The position numbers were made by a program, and so were the translations under genes. The notes below the pieces were generated by a model that was not told the origin of the DNA, ran no database searches, and saw only the letters and a program-made list of their open reading frames with translations. A DNA stretch of 64,000 nt from Hawksworthiomyces lignivorus (lineage: Eukaryota; Ascomycota; Sordariomycetes; Ophiostomatales; Ophiostomataceae): assembly GCA_002917075.1 (NCBI GenBank), contig NTMA01000024.1:62001-126000 (forward strand), written 5' to 3'. How positions within the stretch are numbered: the first letter of the stretch is position 1; every line of letters begins with the position of its first letter. This document shows, piece by piece, positions 52,074-63,418 of the stretch.

Positions 52074-53718
52074 TAGAAGCATCGTTATGTATTCATCGTC
52101 TATCTTTAAGGCAGATGGTGCGAATATGACCCAATATATCTCGTCAAAATAAATCAAGATTTTTATATACTTTAACTGCCAGATCAATGCGAAAGAGGTA
52201 GTGTACAGGCTTCTACCTAGTGCTTGTTTTAACTCCCAGCACTGCTACATAGCTGATTGTTGGGCTCCGTTTTCGTGTGCACTTGAAGGTGTTAGGGAAG
52301 TAATATCTGCCTTCTATATCTGCCATCCGATGCCCTCATAACGATACTCTTTATGAAAACCGCTTCTCGATCTGTAGACACAAATTGTTAGCTGCAATCT
52401 ATATCCAAGAGGAAAGTAGAAGAATCACGAAAATTGGCGGTTCGCATACTCTCCATGGGTTGTTCACATCGAAACCGGGCGGCGCCAATGGGTTATCTGA
52501 TTGTCCTCGTAACAAACCGGTAAGTCTTCGGTCGCGGTCCATCACTAGCTACTCGTCAATTCATTTTCTTTCCAAAGATAAACAATCAAGTATCGTGTCA
52601 GTTCAAGAGGGAGTATGCTTGAGGCCTAGAAATGCGTACTTTGCTGCAAAAAAAAGTTAGCAAAACGAACATCAGTGTGAAGAATATATCAGAAACCACG
52701 TACTCTGTCCCATTGATCCACCGACCGCCGTGCCCGCTTGCCGCCGTTCTGCATGTGTCGAATCTTGGACAAGCCTGCGCCAGACACGCCGAACATCTGT
52801 TTGGTTGGCTTTTTTAGCAACATGCAATTGATACAAGCTTCAAACTAATTTCTTGTTCTTCGGAGCTGCCACGTACGACAACGATGATTCCATAAGGAAT
52901 CAGAGTCTCGAAAGGAACAGGCATCGTGCAATCGTCTTTGAGACACCCGAAGAGGATTTATCAATGTTTGCAGCGGTTGTTTCCGGCAATTCAAAGTCGT
53001 GGATGAAGGCAGAGGACCTTTGCGTCTTTGGTGGTGATGTCGGCAGAGATCCCGAAGTCAAGGAACATATTCAATTGCTCACTTCCTACTGGCGCAATCG
53101 AATGTTTGTGGCCTTAGGCCTCAATACGGATAAGACACTAAGAGGACCAATAAAAGTAGGTGCTGTCCGTTTGCGCCGCGAGAATTTGGGCTGCATGAGA
53201 ACTAATTACATAATACATTAAGTAAGATAGGTCATATGACAAGGGGGCAGCCATTAGCGTTAGATGAGAGCTCTCTAGATTGCCAGAAAGCGGCGATCTT
53301 GCGAAGCAAAACAACCTCATGCGGCCCACGAAAAGCGCCACTCTGACGCGTCCAGCATCGCCAACTTCGTGTTTTGCGCAAGAACCAGTCGTTTCGAAGT
53401 GTAAGCCTTCATAATATAGCGCGTTTTGAGATTTCTTCGGCTTCAATCCTCCTCGGCGCATCTTGAAACTGCCCTAGCCGCGCGATCTCGACGTGACTGA
53501 TATCGTGACTGTCTTTCGAGATCCGTCGCATCGGTTGCTATTATTTCCCTATTATTCCTCATAAACAAGACCGCCTGTATCCTACCAACCATACATTTTA
53601 CCATGCTTACGCCAACTCTTGACCGATCTGTTAAACCTGAGGAGAGCCGACAATAACGCACCTTTACGATCCGCTTTGCGCGCCGACGGACGGTGGGCAG
53701 AGACAAAGGGAGGCGATC
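52074..53718. other. intergenic with a possible orphan exon
   Basis: Downstream of NCS6 and upstream of the acetyltransferase gene. A plausible GTAAGT donor lies at 52520, and an open stretch at 52867-53221 is listed separately. No complete gene could be assembled. Confidence 0.45.
52867..53221 (+). other. possible orphan exon or gene fragment
   Basis: Open stretch of about 117 codons with protein-like composition (NDDSIRNQSLERNRHRAIVF, then EEDLSMFAAVVSGNSKSWMK and EHIQLLTSYWRNRMFVALGL). It is preceded by a good 3' splice context (ACTAAT, then a T-rich run, then CGGAG at about 52862-52866). A GTAGGT donor at 53156 could end it earlier. No ATG start fits upstream, and I do not recognise the sequence. 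It could be an exon of an unassembled gene, a remnant, or chance. Confidence 0.3.
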
Positions 53719-56700
53719 ATGGCTAGCGAGCAGCTCATCAAAGAGGAGCTGCAAAACAGCACCGCCACAACCGTAGCACCGCAGCTAGACGAATCACCCC
53801 ACATGGACGACAACGAGAGCACCGGTACTCTTGAGCGAGCTGCCCAGCTCGGCGTCGTGAATGGAATCAAAAGCGAAGGCGACCTTGATGAAGCAAACAC
53901 ACGAGAAGATGGCGGGGGCGGGGGGGGCGCAGAAGAAGAGGAGCAAGAGCAAGAGGACGACGTACTAGACGAAGACGAACAGGATGGCCATGATGGCGAC
54001 GAGTACGAATCTGGAAGCGCAGGCGAAGAAGATGAAGAGGAAGAAGATGGTGACGAAGAAATAGCAAGGCGGCCACTTAGATCGTTAAAACAGAACCGGG
54101 GGCTGAGGGATGAGGACGAGGAAGACGAGAGTGAAGACGATGAAGAAGATGAAGACGACGACGAGGAGAGAGAGGGGGACGAGGACGGCGAAGGCGACGC
54201 TGAGAGTGCCGACGACGACGATGAAGACCGAGGGGCCGACGAAGATATCGTTGAAGACGCAGAAGGCGTTGGTGCTGTCAAGACGCTGCCCGGTGAGACG
54301 GACGACGAGTCTGACAGTAGCGAAGCCAGCGCCGCGGCAAGCGAATCTAGTGATGACGAATGGGAGGAGAATGCAGAAAATGCAGAGGATGACGATGAGG
54401 ACGAGGACGAAGAAGAAGCGGACTCCAGCAACTGTATGTTTTGCAAGCGAGATCAGCAACATTGCCCGAGCGAAGGCGCCGCTTTCATTACCTGTTCCAG
54501 CTGCGGCGATGCTGGTAAGTTTCTTGATTCTACGATTATGTGAAGCAACAACAAATGCATGTGCTAACAACACGTCTTAGCGCATGATGTATGCGCTCGC
54601 GACAACCAGGAACCAGCACTTGACGGAGGTGAGTTTTTCAGCTCTTACTTTATGATGCCATCAAGTTTCACGGCTAACCTTTGTGAATTAGAACCGTGGA
54701 CCTGCCCGGAGTGTCGAGGAGAGAAAGAAGAAATTGTTCTCACTGGCGACGAGATGGATGTAGACGACGGTGTGCAGCAGAGTGTAAACGGATCTGCGAC
54801 GGGTTCTAGTCATGCAACGAGGCTGGCACTAAAAGTCAGCACGCCAAAAGCTTCACCAACGCTCCGAAGCGCGACAGCTAATACAGAGTCTGTGTCTGAA
54901 GATCACACAGATGGCGGTTCTCGAGTCCTGAGGAAACGCAGAAAGTCACCTATTGATGCAGACGACAGCAGCATGTCTCTCCGCAAACGTCGGAAAAATG
55001 CCACAGATGACTTGAGCATTGACGGATTCAGCGATATTCGAGACGCAGCCGTCCCGGTCTCTGCTCGATCTCTGAGAGTCAAGCCATCTTCCTCGTCGTT
55101 AGTCTCGGTCGTTAAGAAGACGCGGTCTTGTTTGATTCTCAAGATGCGTGTAAGCGGGGCAGAACTTCGACGAATCTTTGTGAAGAAGCGAAAATATACA
55201 AAGCGGGGGACAGCCGACAAGGCAGAGAAGAAGATGAAGAAGAAGATGTCGAGGCTGGGCGCGGCGGAGAATGCTTCTGAAGCCGGTGGTACCAGCCTTC
55301 CGCTGATGCCTTCTTCTTTCTCCTATTCACAGCCCTTTTATTCGTTCTTCGATAAAGAAACAGAAGAGCAGAAGGGAAAGCCATATGGCGGGATCCTTAC
55401 AGAAGCAGAAGCTGATACATCGAGAACCTTCCCCACGTCAGACGACCGGAAAAGATTTGATGAGGCCAAACAAAAGGCAGAGGAAGAATGGCGTGCGCGT
55501 CTCTTCGCGATGCAATCTGAGTCAGAAAAGCAGCCGGCAAAGAAGTCAAAGAAAGCCTCCGGACCGGCTAGCCAGATCGAGTGCATTGAGTTCGGCGGTT
55601 GGGAAATCGACACGTGGTATGCAGCACCGTACCCGGAAGAGTACAGCAGAAATCGCGTGCTGTACATCTGCGAATTCTGCTTGAAATACATGAACTCAGA
55701 CTATGTTGCGTGGAGACACAAACTCAAGTGTCCAGCGAAACATCCGCCGGGAGATGAGATCTACCGGTATCAATCTGTCTCTGTTTTTGAGGTTGATGGC
55801 AGGAAGAACCCTGTCTACTGCCAAAACTTGTGTCTTTTAGCCAAGCTGTTTTTGGGCTCTAAGACGCTCTACTATGATGTGGAACCATTCTTGTTCTATG
55901 TCCTTTGCGAATATGATGAATTCGGCTACCATTTTGTGGGATACTTCTCCAAGGAAAAGCGTGCAAGCAGTCAGAATAACGTTAGTTGTATTCTGACCTT
56001 GCCAATCCATCAACGCAAAGGCTACGGAAACCTGCTAATCGACTTCTCCTATTTGCTTACTCGGGTGGAGAAAAAGACCGGATCACCAGAAAAGCCGCTG
56101 TCTGATATGGGCTTGGTGTCTTATAGAAACTACTGGAGGCTTGAGATGTGCCGTTACTTGGTGAGTTCAATGTCCGAAACTAAGTCGGCAAAACTCGGCC
56201 TGTCGATCAAGAAAATCTCCGATGATACTGGAATGACCGCCGACGATGTCATCTCAGCGCTTGAGGGGCTCCGGTGTTTAGTGCGCGACCCGCAGACTGG
56301 ACTCTATGCTTTCCGTGTGGACCTCGCTTATTGCCAGGAGTACATTGCAAAGTGGGAGTCAAAGAACTACGTCAAGCTCAAGCCGGAGGCGCTGACATGG
56401 ACTCCTTACGTTATGGGTCGCGGCAATGCAACGAATTTTGAGTTGGGTCCTGCTTTGACCGCCATTGCTCCTCGCGAAGAGGACGAGGAGGAGAAAGAAG
56501 AATTTGTTGTTGGTCTTGCGAATGGGGACGGTGATCCAGAGAAGCTAGATCTCGCAAACAACAACCATACTACCAACACGGGCGCTGGCAGCGACGACAT
56601 CACGCTCAGAATGCCAGAGGACCAGGAGCTGAGTGCAACTGGAGCTACCATCCTCGAATCTACGGAGTCTAATGAACAAGATCAGTTAGATGCTGACGGG

Positions 56701-57588
56701 GAGCTCCAAAATGAAAGCAAGAAGACCGAAAATCAAAACGATGACACATACAATCCTCTTCAGAATAAGCATGCGAATCTGCCCACAGATAAAGGCACAG
56801 CTGCGGCCGAAGCCAATATCAAAGGGTTGAAAATCGAGGCAAACGAACAGGATGTCAAGACCCAAGAAAGCCGCACAGCATCAACGGTGGACAATGATAG
56901 CCACGAGAGCAATGAGGACGACTGGGTCACAGCATATGACAAGATTCCACCTACACGCTTCGTGGTATTTCCTCCTGTCTCAGCACGCCGGCTTAATTAT
57001 ACACGTGGTCCCATTGGTCGGCCACCAGGATCCCGTACCGGCAGTGGGACCCGGGGCCGGGGGCGGTATGGCTCCAGCCACGTCCGACGGACGATTGCAA
57101 GTTCGGCCCGCCCAAAGATGGCAATTTCGACACGAAAAAAATCTGGCGGTACAGGCCGAGGACCAGGCCGCTGGCCAAAAGGAACCAAAAAGAGCGACTA
57201 TGGGAACGCCGACAGCGGTCCTGGATTGCCGCCTGCCTGGCTCGCAGCACGCATAGCAGCTGCCGAGGCGAGAAGGGCTGGGTCCGGTGCAGCCGAAGCT
57301 GCTGCAGCTGCTGCAGAAGCAGCGGCCGCAGAAGAGGAAGCGGCTGCTGAAAGCGAGCAAGAAGATGCCGCTGAAGACGAAGAGGAAGACGCGCTTGAGG
57401 ATACTGTCCAGGTGCACACACCTGTGTCAAAGACGCTGGAAAAGCGCAATGGACTTAATGGTTCCGACCTGGAGTCCGCCACAAGGGGTCGGTCGTCTCC
57501 ACGATTGGGAAAGAACAAAAGTGCGGTGGCAGCGATGCACACCGACGAAGATACAGTTATGGTGGATGTGGAAGCTGGGAATGCGTAG
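53719..57588 (+). CDS. MYST histone acetyltransferase with PHD finger (SAS3/Mst2-like)
   Basis: Acetylates histone H3 in a NuA3-type complex if the assignment holds (family knowledge). Exons 53719-54514, 54581-54628 and 54692-57588 give 1246 residues. The N-terminal ~240 residues are extremely acidic. A PHD finger at about 243-295 is encoded across all three exons: CMFCKRDQQHC, CSSCGDAAHDVC, and WTCPECRG. The MYST core at about 577-860 has the C2HC finger YICEFCLKYMNSDYVAWRHK, the catalytic-region Cys in NVSCILTLPIHQ, the acetyl-CoA loop QRKGYGNLLIDFSYLL (about 721) and the catalytic Glu in PEKPLSDMGLVSYRNYW. The C-terminal tail is long, with AT-hook-like GRPPGSR and RGRGR patches, an Ala/Glu tract and an acidic stretch. 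A PHD in front of MYST favours SAS3/KAT6 over Esa1 (which has a chromodomain) or Sas2. Confidence 0.93.
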
Positions 57589-59517
57589 AAGAGCGGGTAA
57601 GGAGAGGAAGGGAAGGGAAGAGCGAAATTACGGATGCATTGCCGGTTTTTGGCATCTAGTGAGGCTTCCTGGCTATGTTGTATTTTACAGCACTTTTGTT
57701 TGTTACTGTGTGAATACCCCTTTTATTGAATACGATGACTATGCTGAGGTTTCGCCTCAATATGCCTCGCACATCTCTATCTTTGTGATTTGCTTCGTGC
57801 CATTGTATTCTTCCTTATTCGTTTACTTTATTGTTAGTTGTATGTAGCCTGGTAAGCCGAATAGGAGTAGGACCCTGGAAGGCCCAAGCCAATGTAATTT
57901 ATAGGTCCTGGTGCCGAACTTGCACCGTTTCATCTGCGGCGCATCAAATGATTCTGGGAATTAAGTGACATGACGTAAAGCAGAAGTCAGGTTTACACAG
58001 TGCGTCTCGTTTCTCGCAGACTTCCTCATTGCTTCGTTATGGGGCTTCCATTCAGCGTTCGCCATCCTCTTCGTTTGCGAGCACTCGCTATGCCAGTGCC
58101 AAGCGTCATCGTCCCGAAGAAAATGGCCACCAGGCCGCGCAAACCGCTGGCGCAGCAAGACGACTTACGACAATAGCCCAGTCAAACTTTTTTTTTTTTT
58201 CGCATCGCCGCTTTCCCACGCTTCCCACACTACTGCAAGGAATCCTCGGGACGCCTCCCAAGAGGCTTTGTGCCAGAAACAATTGCCACCCAACTCAGCG
58301 AAGATTTCCTTTTATCCTAGGCATCCGGCCAATTCCTATACCCAGTCAGCAGCCTACAAGCAACTGAATTGCTCGATTGCCTTGCATCAACACAAAGATA
58401 TACCCCTGTAACAATACCTGTACTGCCTTGGCGAGAATTATTCTTTACTGGCGGCTGTGCCCCTCATTTACAGCACGCATCCTCCTTTCTGGTCGCCTAA
58501 ACCCCTCCCCGTTTAATTTCTGCACACATATTTCTTCGCTGGAAAAGGAAAGAGTGTTCTACCTATTGCTAGCTCTCTTGCCCAAACACACCCAGCCATT
58601 CCAGAGTTTGCAAGGGAGAGAAGGTGTTCATCCAACATCCTTCCTTTCTCTTTGGCATCCTCTATTTTTTTTTTTTAAAGAAAAAAAAAACACATTTCTT
58701 TTACACTTCTTTCTGTCTCTTTTCTTTCCGCCATTTGAAACCTTCTGCTTTCTTTTCTGTGTTTATTTACATCTGAATATCATTTTCTATTTCCTCATCT
58801 GTTTTCCTCGTACCAAAAGTCTACGGAGTATGTAGATGCCTCGTTACCTCTAGCTCTACTTATTTTCCCTCTATTTGGTATCGTGCAATTTGCACCAAGA
58901 AAGTCTTCGCACTGTCTCCGATTCTTGTCATCCCCTCAGTCACAGGCACCCAAAGTAATTGCAGCGCCTCCCCTCCACCTAAAACAGCCGCCGCCGCCGG
59001 CCTCCGCCAAAACTCCTGTTTGCACCAACTCAAATAGTCGATCCACCTACACAGCACCGACCTCGTCATTTTTCCGTTATTTTCGATCCTACTCGGCGCT
59101 CTCTTCTCTCACCTTTCATATCGCACCTTCCGCCGCGCGGCTTTTTGCTCGTTGATTTTGTTCTTTTACACCACGCAGAGCTTTGTTCTTTGTTTTTCGT
59201 TCTCCTTGACCGCCAAGTCGTCTGCACATTGCGTCACATCTGAATCTATTCCTCTCCCGGCTCCAGCGTCAAGTTGCTTTCCTCTTTATCTCAGCAGCAA
59301 TCCACATCAAGCTAGGATACTGCTCTCTTTTCTCGTCCCGCTCGTCGCACCATCGATTTCCGATCCCGCGCTGTCCTTCCGGAGCCTCCGACTGCACATC
59401 GCTATCTGATATCGTCCGTTGCAGCTTTTCCGCAGCCTGTCGCATTCGGTGTTCTTCATTGTCTCGTTCTCTCATTTCTAGTCGTTGCCTGGTCCTCCGG
59501 ACCACCCAATCGCCAAG
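57589..59517. other. intergenic and C/T-rich leader of epsin gene
   Basis: No gene supported. The first part is the acetyltransferase 3' region. From about 58480 it becomes strongly pyrimidine-rich with short T and A runs (58663-58690). TACGGAGTA lies at 58822-58830. The last 300 bases before 59518 look like a 5' leader. Confidence 0.55.
58822..58830 (+). repeat. TACGGAGTA motif copy
   Basis: Exact copy in the epsin upstream region, about 690 bases before the start codon. Confidence 0.7.
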
Positions 59518-61449
59518 ATGTCGAAGGTTATGAGAAGCGTGAAGAATGTCACAAAAGGCTACTCAAGCTCGCAGGTCAAAGTTCGCGAAGGTTCGTTACC
59601 GTTCTTTCCCTGAATATTGCCGCCACTTTTGCGCTTTCCTGCTGACCATGTACTGTCCTCTCTTGCAGCGACAAGCAACGATCCGTGGGGTCCAACCGGA
59701 ACCCAAATGAGCGAAATCGCACAACTCACATTCAACTCGTATGTCTCTTGTCAGGCTTTCACTCGGCACAGATGTGCTTTTTTTTTTTTTTTTTTTTTGC
59801 TACGGTGCCACCAAGCGCGCTTGGCTGCCCTAGTCCAATAAGCATCGAAACTATGAAGACGGGGCTACTGACACTGAGTTGGTGAACAGGTCCACCGACT
59901 TCAATGATATTATGGACATCCTCGACAAGCGGTTAAATGACAAGGGCAAAAACTGGCGGCACGTTCTCAAGGCGCTCAAGGTACTTGATTACTGCTTGCA
60001 CGAGGGCTCGGAACTTGTGGTTTCCTGGTCGAAACACAATCTTTATATTATCCGGACGCTTCGCGAATTCATATATATTGATGAAGAAGGCCGCGATGTG
60101 GGCCACAATGGTACGCAATATAGTATACCGCCGGTTGGAGGGCAGTCTATCTGCGTCGTTACTAACAAATCGCCTGTCCTGCAGTTCGCATTGCTGCGAA
60201 GGAGTTGACCGCCCTTATCCAGGATGACGAGCGTCTGAGAACAGAGCGCAGCGACCGGAGATCATGGAAGTCTCGGGTGACTGGGCTTGACGAGTACGGT
60301 CCGCAGCACGGCGACGCGGGCCCGCCGCGACGCAACCGGGATCGACGACCGGGTGGTGACGATGAGGATGTAGAGTACCGGCTGGCGATTGAAGCAAGCA
60401 AGCAGCAGGAAGAAGAAGACCGCCGAAAGCGCGAGAGCCGCAACACCGATACGGAAGATGATGACCTAGCCAAGGCGATCAAGCTGAGCAAAGAGGAGGA
60501 GGACCGCCGTCGGAAAGAGCTTGAGTCGAATAACAACAACAACAACAACAACAACAACAGCGCAGACCTGCTCTTCGATGTTGAGCCGGCTTCGCAACCC
60601 ACCGCACCTCAGCCGCAGTTCACCGGCTTCAACCAGGGCTATCAACAGGGCAGTGCCGTCGATTTCTTTGCCAACCCTATCGATCAGAACCAGTTGCAGA
60701 TGCAGCCGACTGGCTACAACGTGTACGCAAACTACAACCAGCCAACGGGCTACCAGAACGGTTTCGGGACCAACGGCTTCGGAGTGCAACAGACTGGGTT
60801 TGACCCTTACAACCAGGGTTATCAGCTCCAGCAGCAGCAGCAGACGGCCTTTTCGAACAACCCGTACGGCCAGCAGCTACAACAGCAGCAGCCGCAGCAG
60901 CAGGAGGCATCTCTGCAGCCGGGCAGCAACAACCCCTGGGCATCCAATGCCAACAGCCTGCAGCCACTGCAGCCTCTCCCGACGGGATCGAACAATCCCT
61001 TTGCAGCTACCGCTGCCAAGCCTGCGCCGTTCAAGCCCTTCTCTACGCTCTCGAGCCTGCCCGAGCAGAAGACATTGGCCTCGTTCAGCCAGCCGACCTC
61101 AACTTTCACACCGCCACCACAGCAGCAGCTGCAGCCGCAGAAAGAGGTTAGTGAGCACGAGGCGCGGCTCAACGCGCTGCTCGCTAGTGGTGAGGGCATG
61201 GACACGTTTGGAAACACTGGCCAGCTCCGTATCCCAGCTCAGCACACAGCCCCCGGCACGTTTGTCAACAGTGCTGGCTCTGGACTGAACCGTCTCACAG
61301 CGGAAGCTACTGGCACCAACCCGTTTATGCGGCAGCAATTCACTGGTATGCCGGCCGTGTCCTATGGGAACGGGGCCGCCAGCAACCCATTCGGGATCCA
61401 CCCGCAACAGCAGCAACAGCAGGCACAGGGCGATCTGATTCAGTTTTAG
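59518..61449 (+). CDS. epsin (ENTH-UIM endocytic adaptor, Ent1/Ent2-like)
   Basis: Clathrin adaptor that binds PI(4,5)P2 and ubiquitinated cargo at endocytic sites (family knowledge). Exons 59518-59590, 59669-59738, 59890-60110 and 60185-61449 give 542 residues, and all joins keep frame. The ENTH domain at about 1-140 has SVKNVTKGYSSSQVKVREAT, NDPWGPTG, LDKRLNDKGKNWRHVLKALK and the basic N-terminal helix used for lipid binding. Two ubiquitin-interacting motifs follow: VEYRLAIEASKQ (about 183) and LAKAIKLSKEEE (about 215). Then come a poly-Asn run (about 236), a Gln/Asn/Pro-rich region, EH-domain-binding NPF motifs (NNPFAA, TNPFMR, SNPFGI) and a C-terminal clathrin-box-like DLIQF. Intron 2 (151 nt) holds a 21-base T run. 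The NPF and clathrin-box order matches yeast Ent1/Ent2. Confidence 0.96.
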
Positions 61450-63418
61450 GGCGAATCATTCTATTTGCTCTTGTGATTTCTTCTCATATGCGTCGTTTCC
61501 TTTTGACTATGGCTTTCTGAGGCCTGTTCCGGGTCTCTATTTCTATCTCTTTTTCTTCTTTTTGTCTCTCTTGGGGTTTCTTGTCATCTTCTTTGTTCTT
61601 ATTCCCTTCTTGTTTGAGACCTGCCGGTTTTGTTGGAGTATGGATTTGTCCGGCAGAGGTGGAAAATAGACCCGCTCTTCCAACTGCGCTTCCCGTTCTT
61701 CTCTCGTCTCTTCCCTTCTTCTCCTTCTTTTCTTCTCTTCTTTCCCTGCTTCACTCCCCTACGCGTCCTCCCGATCTCCTTTGTCTGACGTTGTCCCACA
61801 GTATCTTTTCTACTTATCGTTGTGGCCCTTGGGTATTAGCATCTGTTATACGAATCGTGTATTGAATTTCAGAATTCCACATTTTCCTCGTCCGATCTCT
61901 TGGATGTCTCGAATCCATATCATATAGCCGCTCTTATCTAGGCAACAGCATCTTTTTCAATTCCGTTGCCTCTATGCATTTGTAATCCAAGTGAATGGTA
62001 GTGATTGTTTTTAAGCGTGTTTGCTTGCGAGCTGTCGGCAGACTCTGCGCAAAAGGTCATGTGAGGTTATGGGTTGCTCATGGTAGAATGCCTTGCTCGT
62101 ATCAAGCTCTCTCTGGGAAGAAGGCTGTGACTCTGATTCGTCGCATCTACGATATGCACGCTCTCCAAATAAGAGCGATATGGAGAATTTTACAATCTGC
62201 AGCTAAAGGATGGCCAGTGGCAATACGAAACAGACCAAAACATAGACGAGGCTTCTCGCAGGCAGAGAGGCAGCGAGGCAACAAGTAGCTCTCTTGGCAA
62301 TACGTGCTTCTGATTGGCCATCTGCGTTCACCAGCGAATCAGCGCGTAGAATTGGGCAGCAACCCACTGCTGCCTGAGGTGTTTAGTGCGCCTACGGCCA
62401 GGTCCTTGCTGCTCTCCAGCCTCTACGACTAGTCGTATTACTTACTACAGCCACGCGAACAAGACGCTTCCTGGCCTATTGTTTTCTTTTTATTGTGGTC
62501 CTCTCCGTGCCTTCCTGCACCTCCGTCCACCGTCCCCCTTCTCTTTTCGCGCGCCAGCCCGCCACGTATTTCCCTCTCGCTCTCTGTCTTCCCTGGCTCC
62601 GCCCAATAATTTTTTTCCACAGCCCACACTCGTTCCCCCAAAACCTCCGCAGCTAAAACGACACCTCTATCCTTCCCCTAACTAATCCTCAACTTTTCCT
62701 TACCTATATGCTTTTCTCATTTTTTTTTTTTTCTCATCTCCCTTCCTTCTGTCCCGTGAAGGGAGCTATTTAGTCTCTCTCTTTTCTTCTCCTGGAGCTC
62801 TCATCACCTTCCTTTTGACTTCTGCTCGCTCTCTGTTCTTATTCATCTAATTTCCTTTGCGGGTTTTCCGTTGTTTCTTTGTTAACCTTTTGTAATGCTT
62901 TGACACCTCATTCCCTTTTTCTTGATTTCGTTTTGTTGCCGTCCGATCACGAAGAGTCGCGTCTTCACTTTTTTTTTAGCCCCCCCTCCCCCTAAAAAAA
63001 ACAACACAATCATACTGCCAAAAGAACGCCTCAGAAACGTCTTTACGTTGGCTTTCCAACTCAACTTTCTCTCAGTCATTTCAGACAATTCTCTGTACTT
63101 CTCGCGATCGTGATACTCCTCGACGACGCGCCGTACCTAGCAGCGGAGCTTTTGTCCTTGTCTTCAAGGGGCTCTGCCAGCTTCAACTATCAACAACAAC
63201 ACAAGCAACGCATTCCCTTTTAACATCAAAAATCAGGAACGGAAAGAGAGGATAAAGCCAGATCGAGGGAAACGCACGCCCCATCGCGAAACGTCTATCC
63301 GATCGACGTCGCAGGTGGCGAACGAAGAATCCCAGCATTAGGTTCTCATCTACGCGACGTAGACCTTTTGACCCATATCTGATCGCTATAAGCATCCTAT
63401 TTTGACATCACCGACGCC
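61450..63418. other. intergenic and C/T-rich leader of nucleoporin gene
   Basis: No gene seen. The epsin 3' region is strongly T/C-rich (61530-61780), and a second pyrimidine-rich stretch (62480-62960) precedes the nucleoporin start. The 97-codon frame at 61995-62288 has no recognisable feature. Confidence 0.6.

Noticed and set aside
53664..54446. 260-codon Ser-rich minus frame
   Set aside because: Antisense of the acidic head of the acetyltransferase; GAA/GAC codons read backwards give Ser-rich sequence.
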